Assembly (NCBI GenBank): GCA_037951165.1
Contig: JBBDHG010000130.1
Location: forward strand, 411,501-475,500
Length of the DNA: 64,000 nt
Direction: 5' to 3'
From: Lophius americanus
Lineage: Eukaryota > Chordata > Actinopteri > Lophiiformes > Lophiidae
Part shown: in pieces, positions 55,621-64,000 of the stretch
How the letters are laid out: each line of letters opens with the position of its first letter
How positions within the stretch are numbered: position 1 is the first letter of the stretch
Notes under the pieces: generated by a model
What the model saw: only the letters and a program-made list of their open reading frames with translations
Told to the model about the DNA's origin: nothing
Database searches by the model: none
Translations under genes and position numbers: made by a program

Positions 55621-58289
55621 TATTTACTGGGCAGATCTGTCAGAGAAGCATCCAGACAGTGTAAAAAACACAAAACAAATAACTAAAATTATTGTTGAGG
55701 ATCTGAGGTCATTATCCACCATCTAAAATCCAGGGACTTTTTAATCTGTGTTTAAATAAACATTAACCATCAAATTCTATAGACACATTTTATTATTAGT
55801 TTATGCAAAGACTACAACAATTTTTTTTTGTTTCACAGGATGCAGACTCCATCTGCTTTACTTTCCGGCCATCTAATTAGGATCGAGCTTCACCTGAAAC
55901 ACCAGGTGTGTGTAGTTAACGAGCAGGTAAAAAATACTATACAATAATAATAATAATAAAAATTGTAATCATCATCATGATTATCTTGATATCAGTGGAT
56001 CCAACAACTTTGAGGAAACTTTGTCCATGAGAACAGGTAGAATCATTTCTAAGCAATGTGAGGGATGGAATTGGGGAAGCTACTTTGGCTACAAGGTTCA
56101 GGTAATATGAGGTTTGATGGTTCGAGGTTTTAAGATGAGTCACTAGTAGTGTTAATTAGAGTTGTGTTTCACAATTTAGCTGTTTTTTTGTTTTAAAGTT
56201 TTTAAGAAAGGGTGTTACACTTTAAGTAAAATACATTTCTTCTCTTACATCATCCTTAAAGGTCCAATATTATGGAGAATGTAAATGCAGATACGGAATG
56301 TCATCTTTTCATTAATGAATGCTCATATGGATTAAGTCATTTTCTCCTTACCTTAGAGAGACGTTTTTATCTTTGAAGGATTTCCTACAATAACCCGTGG
56401 TGTTTTCTGGTTTATCCGCAAAAATGTAAAAGCTGTAGTATGAAAACAAGGCCAGCAGCTGGTTCCTTAACTTTTCACAACACCTCAGTAACAAAAGACA
56501 CCTGTCTACAAATTAAGGAGTCTGCCTTTGTTTTGTTGCAATAGCTGCATGTAGATATTAGCCTGAAAAATGAACAGCCATGAACAAAGTTAGTCTTGTC
56601 GTCACAGTTTTCTCAGATGTTTGGGACTCTAGGAGACTTTTTCAAAGTTTAGGTCAGAAGATGCCGCTTTGTGAATTAAAGTCAAACCACAGAAAAATAA
56701 ACCAATCTGAAAGTCACATGCTTTCTAAGTATCTCTGCTTACTTAGGCATGTCGTCCCTGTTGTCTTGTCCCGCATTTCCATAGTATCTGCAATATATTA
56801 TAGTGTTTATAGTAACCTAACGTTAACCTCACTGGTTCACGTCACTGGTTCACGTCTCAAAATCAGAAACAAAGAAAATGCAGAGCGTTTTGATGAAATC
56901 ATAATAGGAGCAAATATTCATTAATTTGGCGTTTCCAAAGGACAATCTCATGTAACACTGTCTGCACTGAGCCCATGCATTGTCCTGGAAGACTTCCAAA
57001 TACAAAATATCCATAAGAATTACATACATAAGACTCACTGGTGATCCTAAAGAATAGAAATGCACACATTTGCACCAACTGCATCACAGCGTAAATACTT
57101 ATGACATGTTGTAAATAAAGCATGATAAAATGTTGATAGAATGGTTAGACAGGTGAATATAACATCCTCGTCATCTTTATGCGAGTGGTTTTGTAGGTCA
57201 CCGTTTTTCATATCGGTGTTGAAAATATGAGCTATATCTAAGTATTTGGACACTCACTCACAATAATATGAATTCCAATTGAAAACTGAGCATTACAAAC
57301 CCAACCTAATGCTCTTTGTAGAACTGTTTGATCATAAAGTTAACACTGGATTTCCCCCTGAGGAAAAGACAAAGATTTACTGTAAAGTATTTAAAGCAGA
57401 CACAACTGTCCTCTTGTGGCTTAAGGGTTCAAGGAACGTAAGTGGCCTGTAAAGCTTGGCAGGAAGTCCTGAGGGAATTCAAAATGAAAATCCTTTAGGC
57501 CCTTTTACTTAGTCAGTGATGCTCCTGCTGCAGTGCAGTCCCATCGCCTCTCTTGAAAGCTCCTCTCCCTCCCAAGGAGAAGACTGCACACTCCTTGAAA
57601 CCACACCAACTCGATTAAGACTTAGCATATGACAGCTATTACAAATTAAATTGCGGCAAAACAGTCGAGGTTACATGGAGCAACAGCGAATCTTTTCGTT
57701 AATTCTGCTTGAGAAAAGTGCAGCGTTCTGTGTGGCTGTGAAGAGTTATTAAAACTGCAACCCCGGCCCAGGGGGTGGTGTGTAATTTTAGAATTAATAT
57801 ACAATTTAGAGCTTGGTGTTTGCAGCCTGTGAATTATTCAAATGTACTTCTGCTATGGGCTTGGGTTTGGTGGGGGGTATGGCAGATGCTATGCATACAA
57901 ATTAACATATTATGTCATTAAATGAAAAAATGGGAGAGGACAGATTAGAGGAACATAAGCATTGGTGCCAGGCAACAAAACAAGATGTTTGCTCTTGTGC
58001 AGACTTAAACTCTGAGGTTGCACCTTACTAATGGGAATAGTCAGGGATGTTCGATTGTTATATTAGACTGATATTACATTCAGTCTGTGGGGAAATCATT
58101 CTAGCATGGAGATATGTACGTGCACACATGCGCATCAGTTGGTTAATTGGTGCACATGCATGGAACATACATGGACATTTCCTCTGGGTTTGATTTAAAA
58201 AACAGATATCTTTATCATTTTTAAAACTTGCAAAGAATAATAAGTGTATTTAAAATATTAATGAAAACGGAACAGACTGATAGCGTTTC
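55621..58289. other. No gene recognised
   Basis: AT-rich non-coding sequence with a short AAT run at 55943-55960. Frames at 56580-57253 have no domains. 57740-57990 is free of recognised repeats and of moderate composition, so it is a possible conserved element that I cannot test here. Confidence 0.35.
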
Positions 58290-59365
58290 CTCTGAAAAAA
58301 AATGCCTCGGCACAGACCGATTGCTGGTGTCCTGACTTCTTCCATCTCCTGTGTTCCCCCTACTAGTCCAGGGGACTATCTGATGGCTGATGGGGGATAC
58401 CTGTTGATGGGCTTGGTCTTGCTTATACCATTGAACTGCCTTCTTGGCACCTATCTTACCATAGGCCTATTATTTGGCTTGGGCTTACATCATTGCATCT
58501 TTATCACTGCTGCCATTGGTTTTTGGGATACCCAGATGTATGAGGTTGTCCATTTCTGGTACCATACCTTCTGGTAACTCCATCCTCTCACTTCTGATCA
58601 ACTTCACACTCCCTGCTATCATTCAGCAACACCTTAACAGATCCCAGTGTCCTCTTTAGAGATCTTGGTGAGGTGGAACGGAGAACTGGCATCTAGTCCT
58701 TTTCATTTGTCTTGGATGACAACAAGTTGTTTGCCATGTACTGGAGGGTGATGGTCACTCCTTTTCTCCATTTCCATATCCATTCTTTTGCCATTATTTG
58801 TGTTCAGGCCTACGCTGAAGCACAGCTGGGACCGTACATTCCACTTTTCCGGTACCTTGGCTCCCAGTGTTATCTAGAGTTGTTCTTGTTGGTTGCTTTC
58901 CTTCATAATGCAAGGCACTCTAGTTTGTGAAGCATTGTGTTGGGTAGGTTGTCTTGCAGTCCATCTATTCTTAGAGGGATGGAGGTACCTGTCATGTTGA
59001 TTGTCAATCGTTCTGGGAGGATGCTGTGTTCTGCTCTAAGGTCCAACCAGCCACTTGTGGCACTTCTCTCCCATATGTCCTTCCGGTAAGACCTCCAGTA
59101 TGCCTCGGATTTGGGTGGGTCTGTGCGTGTACCGTTATTCCCTCGCAGCTGGAAAAAAACCTGGATAGGTCTCTGGATGAAAGACTATTTGTTATTAAAT
59201 TCTGGCTAATAGCCAGAGTTACAGGTTTCATAGCCTCTAGAGCCTCACTTTTAGACATCTTTTGGTCATTTTCTTTCCTGGACCCTTCTCCCATGATAGC
59301 CATTTGCACCTCTGTTATCCCCTCTAGGTTTTTATGATCTTCTCCATGGGATATTCTCTGCATTT
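58290..59365 (-). pseudogene. Very decayed non-LTR-type reverse transcriptase
   Basis: Minus-strand fragments appear in the order expected for a teleost retroelement polyprotein: EAYWRSYRKDIWEKS then LDLRAEHSILPE near 59110-59000, then LQYMANNLLSSKTNEKDLD near 58740, then ELPEGMVPEMDNLIHLGIPK near 58550, then KTKPINRYP near 58420. Known relatives read 'YWKSIWEK', 'DLRADHSNLPEQ', 'LLYMDDIKLYAKSERDID' and 'LPEG.I.DIEDSYKYLGIPQ'. The catalytic 'YMDD' has become Y-M-A-N. The pieces lie in different frames with stops between, and much of the palm domain is deleted. The plus-strand frame 58302-58577 and the minus frame 59004-59363 are parts or shadows of this pseudogene. Confidence 0.7.
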
Positions 59366-61937
59366 CATGTTATTGGCCTTATACTGAAGCGTTTCCACAA
59401 CTGCTGTTGAAGAGGTTCATAGAAGTCCATCTGTGTTGGTGGTGGTCGGGTTAGTGAGTCGAGCCGTGCTCACATCTGTTATCCTGACCGGACTGTGTTA
59501 CTGAGTCACATCCAGGGGTTCTATTTACTCTGGTTATTAACTCGATTGTAGCTTCCTTCTGTTGATGTTAGCGTGTCGGATGACAAGCTGCATCTTGGTT
59601 ATTAGAAATTGGCCTTCTGCTCAAATAATCACAGATTTTTTGCAGATTGCCAACATCTTTGGCTTGTGATTATACTTTCAAGCCATCCAATCAGTATTCT
59701 TTAGATTCATTTACACTTTATCCACATACAAAAAATAGTTTTGAACATTTGAAATGGTTTAACCATCAAGAGAGATGTCAGAACAGTGTTGGGTACAAAT
59801 GCAATCAGCAGAGGAGGTTTAATAATTGGAGGGGTAAGTTTTGCTTGGAAGGTTGAGCAGTTGTCCCACAATCGTAAAATGAGGATCATCTTCTCCTCAG
59901 GGATTGGTCAGATGCAGAGAATAGATTTTGCTATGTTGTACTGTGTATAAGTTGTATGACTAAGTGATAACGTATATTATTATGTGTCTAGTAAACAAAA
60001 GTGGCAAGAGAAAATATTTTTTTAAGGTTTTCTTCTTTGTCATGTTTGTAGACGTCGTTGAATCTTACTTTAATTGTGGCTCCACTGACCTTCAAGATTT
60101 CATCTATTTTCTGTTCAACCCAATCATAAAAACCTTTCAGGAAATATACACAAATACAGATGAAACGGACGCAGAATTCAGATGAAAGGCTTCACGCGCA
60201 TCTTTAATCATTGGCACAAACAAGATATTCAGACCATTCCTGTGTTCCAATATCTCCAATATCCATTTTCTCAATGGCATGTCCTGGTCCTTGCTAATCT
60301 AGATGACACCCATATGAGTGAGATAGTTTAAGGGGGGTCGAGGCACTTCAAGCTTAATGTATTTAATGGCATTCATAAAAAGTATTACACTCTGAGAAAC
60401 ACTTAAATTACAAATCTACATTTCTGAGTATTTAATTAAGCGTGTTTCTTACTTCCATGATGTTCTGGGTGATAAAATGCTATATACTAGTATATTTTTT
60501 AACTGTAATTGTAAGAATTCATGTATTGGTTTTCTATTATTGAATTCTTAGAAGATTCGTAATTATAATAATGTTTAAGATATGTTTTTTTATATTTTTA
60601 TATATATTTTTAATAATGTTGGTTTCCAAGGCTAATCGAAATATCATGAAATGTTTGTATGTAACATCAGTTTTTTCACTAAATCAATCAATAAGAAAAA
60701 ACTTTGGGTGCATTCATCACTTTTAAGTGTCCTCCGTAAACACTTTTGTTGTCTTGTGGTTTCTGAAGACCGTTTTTCCTAATGTGTTTTAACTTTTGCT
60801 ACGGTTGTGTGTCGTCAACTTGTTGAGGTTGTTCTTTACTTGCTTGTGTTTTATCAATTTGTATTTTGTTAAGCGGCAGTGCATTTCCCCCCATCAGCCA
60901 TCGTAGGTCAAGCTATAAATGGCCTTTTCCAGTTCAGTGAGTGACCGTGACTCCCAGGCATGAGTCTGTAATAGGCAGGGTACAATTAAGAGGTGTGCAG
61001 CCCTTCAGCTGGCGCTGTTCATCTAATACTCCCATGTGGTGGCGGATTCTTCAACTACTTGGTGCAATATTTAAAAGTTAAACCGACTTGTTTTGTAGAT
61101 GCTTTTTTGGGTCAGTCAAGGCTTAGCTCTCTTAATGTATTATATGTTTATAGATCATTGCATACATTTTACATTTCTTGTGATTTACTAATTAAAATTA
61201 GCCCATGTTTTACCTATTTGATGCTTTTATTGTGAACGTGCAGCAGTAGAAAATGAAGCAGCAGAAACTTTGTATGTCACTTTCAAATTCATACAGTACT
61301 CTTGCTGAGCCACATCTATCACCATTGTGTCACCTCATTCCATAAAAGAAAAGGCAATGCAGTGAAAAATCTTAATTTTCAGATTGCTTATTCAGAGCAC
61401 AAAGAAATATGGCAATTGTTGAATTATTATTGTTTGGAGCAGTGAACGTCTAGTTGTCTGTCGACATTCTGGTTTGCACTCAGTAGCAGGAGGAGCCATC
61501 CTTCCAACAGTGCTGCCACCGCTACCACTTCTTGCAGGTAATGAGGAAGGTAAGATTGATGGATCACACAGATACTTATTTGTCCCTGTGGAGAAATTGG
61601 TTTGCGGTGCAATCACAAAGGATTTCATTACAACATCACAAAAGTCCCCAGTAGGTATACTTAAGCACCTACCTTACCCTCTGCAGAAAATTAAGCGTGG
61701 GAAAATGTCTGAAAATATTCAATCGGGTATTATACATGGCTAAATAAGTCTATTTATTTGGGTTGGTTTGGCACATCCTCGTTCTTGACTCCAATTAAAG
61801 AGCATCTTGGAAATGACAGACATTTTTCTGTCTTTGTCTCTTCAGTGTTGACATCCAGTTAAAGTTTATAGGCTGGTGAATTCACTCAATCTATGATTTT
61901 TTTTTTTATTTCCTCATCCCCACTAAATGAGGGAATA
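59366..61937. other. No gene recognised
   Basis: Non-coding. Frames at 61392-61743 overlap on both strands and are unidentified. No tandem array was recognised. Confidence 0.35.
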
Positions 61938-62045
61938 TAATATCCATCCATCCATTTTCTTAACGGCTCATCCTGTTCAAGGCTGCAGCACACATTAGGT
62001 GACAGACTGCCAGTCAGAGGGCAAAGAATATTAGAGCCCCAGTCA
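61938..62045 (+). mobile_element. Teleost repeat family C, 5' fragment
   Basis: 'atatccatccatccattttcttaacggctcatcctgttcaaggctgcagcacacattaggtgac' and 'agactgccagtcagagggcaaag' match the first 100 bases of family C, with decay. Confidence 0.55.
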
Positions 62046-63684
62046 ACTGAAGTGCATTTGTATTATGAATACATGAATAAAGAATAAGACCAGGAGGGAA
62101 TCCACTACTTACAATACATCAGTATCCACCGACCTCCATATTTACAATACGTGCAGGAATGAATGTCTTCTGCAAGAATCTGAAATCTGTCTTAATCTCC
62201 AACTTTTCTTTACATCCATTTTGTTAATATGAGTTGTACTTTGTTACGGCTCCTTTCATATAGGTTTATTAGACGTCCACTCACATCTATTGGTGACACA
62301 GCTTGTAAAACTGTAGCATTAATGCTAAATTGACCCCACTTGTGCCATAATGACAATCCTCCAATGTACAAGCGATGCCTGAATTATTTCAGATTTTTTT
62401 CCCTACAGTTTGCTCGCCTCCTCATTATCAGGGCTGGAAATGAGTTTGCTGAAAACTAGCCAAAGTGAGATGTCCCCTCTTGGCTTACAGAATATGGCGT
62501 ATTAAAGTGAATCACAGCAGACAGCTGGGCCCGCCCTTTATGGTAATGCACCCTCTACAATTACTGTTTCGACCTTCCCTCGTGAAGAAAAATGGTGAGA
62601 CGTCCATTTAGCGACCCTTTCAAACACTTAGTGGCAGACATGTTGGGCAGCACAATCACCTTTTGCCTGACATTGACTTTTGTTTAGAGGAGACACTGGA
62701 GACGTTAAAAAAGGGTGACAGGTTGACGGAAGAGCTGTATCTGTCAAGGCGTTCTGTCGCACCTTAATGCATCCACAATGACCTCCACTGATAATGGTGC
62801 CAAGTACTTCTGTAACTGATGGTCATCTTCATTGTTGATCGATCTATGAATTTATTTTTTAAGAAATGTTTATTAGATAGTTAAAGAGTGAAACACCTCA
62901 TGATAATTGTCATTGTAAAGCCAATCAGGAGCCTCTCCTTGGAGTTTGTGGGGGTTACCTCCAGGATCTCCGTCACCTGGCCAAGTCTGAAAACACGCTA
63001 AATAGGTGAAATGGTGACTTTATATTGGCATTACTAGAGAATGTGAGTTTGAGTGGTTTTATGTGCTGGCCCTGTGATTAATTGGGTGTCTTCATCCTTC
63101 TGCGATCCCTGGAGAATCGCAGCACATGCTGGTTTGGTTGGAAAAGTAATTGTATCATTAAAAACTCCACCTAAGAGAATTAAAATTGTGTATTGAAACA
63201 CCCAAAGCTGTTTTGGCTGTGTATCAATAGACAAATTTCCAATTGTAGCTTGGAACTACACCAATGCTAAAAGTCATTTACCAGCAATGACAACATTAAT
63301 AAACTTTGGAAAACTTGAAAAACTGCTGGAAGGAATGTTTCACTAAATAAATTGATTTTCTTTGCAGATAATTATGGTTTTCTGAATTTCTTTCATATTC
63401 TTAATACTTTATTGTAAGTATGGACATGAAATATGTGTTGAATTGCGTTTATAGTGTTCTTAAATAGACTTTGAAATTGGTTTTAAATTCCATTCATAAT
63501 GGTCTTAAAAAGGTCTTAAAAAGTCTTAAATTTGACTTGTTAAAATCTGGAGATACCTTGATTTGACAATCATTGAGTGGCGGGAGGTGGGGTGTTGAAA
63601 CTGGGGTCATAGTTACCCAAGCGGTGATGCTAAAGCGAATGGCGCAGGTTGCTGGTTGTAGCTGGACTAAACACACCTAGACTT
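62046..63684. other. No gene recognised
   Basis: Non-coding. 62440-62600 lacks repeats and has balanced composition. No frame longer than about 66 codons and no domain. Confidence 0.35.
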
Positions 63685-63689
63685 AAAAA

Positions 63690-63930
63690 TAATAATAATG
63701 TATCCTTTATTGATCACATACAGTCATACACAGAACAATAAAGTGAAAGTATTTCTCTGCATTTGACCCATCCCCAAGGGAGCAGTGGGCAGAGGCCTTT
63801 GAAGCACACAGGGAGCTAGGGTTTCAGGGTCTATCTCAAGGACCCTATGACAATTAGACCCGGGGGGGGGGTTTGAACCAGTTACCTTCCATTCTTCCGA
63901 TTGGGAGACGACCGCTCTACCCACTAACTA
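63690..63930 (+). mobile_element. Teleost short repeat, family B, copy 3 (most complete)
   Basis: It begins 'aataataataatgtatcctttattgatcacatacag', continues 'gtatttctctgcatttgacccatccccaagggagcagtgggcag' and ends 'tttgaaccagttaccttccattcttccgattgggagacgaccgctctaccca'. These are the words of a common teleost repeat with a LINE-like 'tttattgatcac' end. It contains a 10-base G run (63861-63870) where copies often vary. The minus frame 63724-63924 is a shadow. Confidence 0.7.
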
Positions 63931-64000
63931 CAGTGGAAAACAGCAATAACAATAATATCATCACTGGATAGACCATTTTCAGAAGCAGGTAGTTGGCTTG

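Noticed and set aside
58302..58577. 91-codon plus frame resembling a membrane protein or a DDE transposase 'MADGGY' motif
   Set aside because: The antisense strand carries ordered retroelement scraps (ELPEG, LGIP, KTKPINRYP) over the same bases, which explains the composition better.
1..64000. CRISPR arrays, bacterial operons, integrons or phage modules
   Set aside because: Tandem arrays here have no unique spacers between conserved repeats, and the protein remnants and splice sites are those of a vertebrate genome.

Overview
The window looks like intronic or intergenic DNA from a ray-finned (teleost) fish. It is AT-rich, rich in microsatellites and minisatellites, and full of decayed transposon families common in teleost genomes: Tc1-like elements, a Penelope-like element, L2/Rex1-type LINEs, a hAT/BED transposase remnant and several short teleost repeats. 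I see no bacterial-type operons, no viral genes and no rRNA or tRNA genes. Repeat-family names come from recognised protein or nucleotide signatures; no database search was possible.

The only host coding sequence I can defend is one exon on the minus strand, 38944-39192. It encodes a complete ten-cysteine follistatin/Kazal domain of the FSTL4/FSTL5 family, with good splice sites and phase 1 at both ends. No partner exon was recognised, so most of the window is probably intron of this gene, flanked by very long introns.

The best preserved mobile element is a 5'-truncated non-LTR retrotransposon at about 25322-27340 (minus). Its reverse transcriptase frame is open for 486 codons, and it ends in a short hexamer array. 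Other transposon protein remnants are: Tc1-like transposases (5035-5470, 5860-6190, 10560-11266, 17723-18103, 45440-46459), a Penelope-like GIY-YIG fragment (8560-9050), a LINE 3' end (52140-52440), a hAT/BED fragment (55260-55620) and a very decayed reverse transcriptase (58290-59365). Three short teleost repeat families recur and are called A, B and C here: A at 2110 and 49334; B at 5560, 51190 and 63690; C at 13450, 29692, 54287, 54524 and 61938.

Tandem arrays account for most long spurious reading frames: 3660-4130, 7301-7704, 8215-8402, 9240-9505, 31029-31232, 49410-49790 and a degenerate roughly 41-bp array at 50200-50840. Structural oddities include a perfect 25-bp hairpin at 1473-1531, twin hairpins at 29617-29691, a CTCF-like core at 21525 and a possible first exon ending at 3356. 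I did not find a convincing undescribed biological system; the best leads are listed as findings with modest scores.
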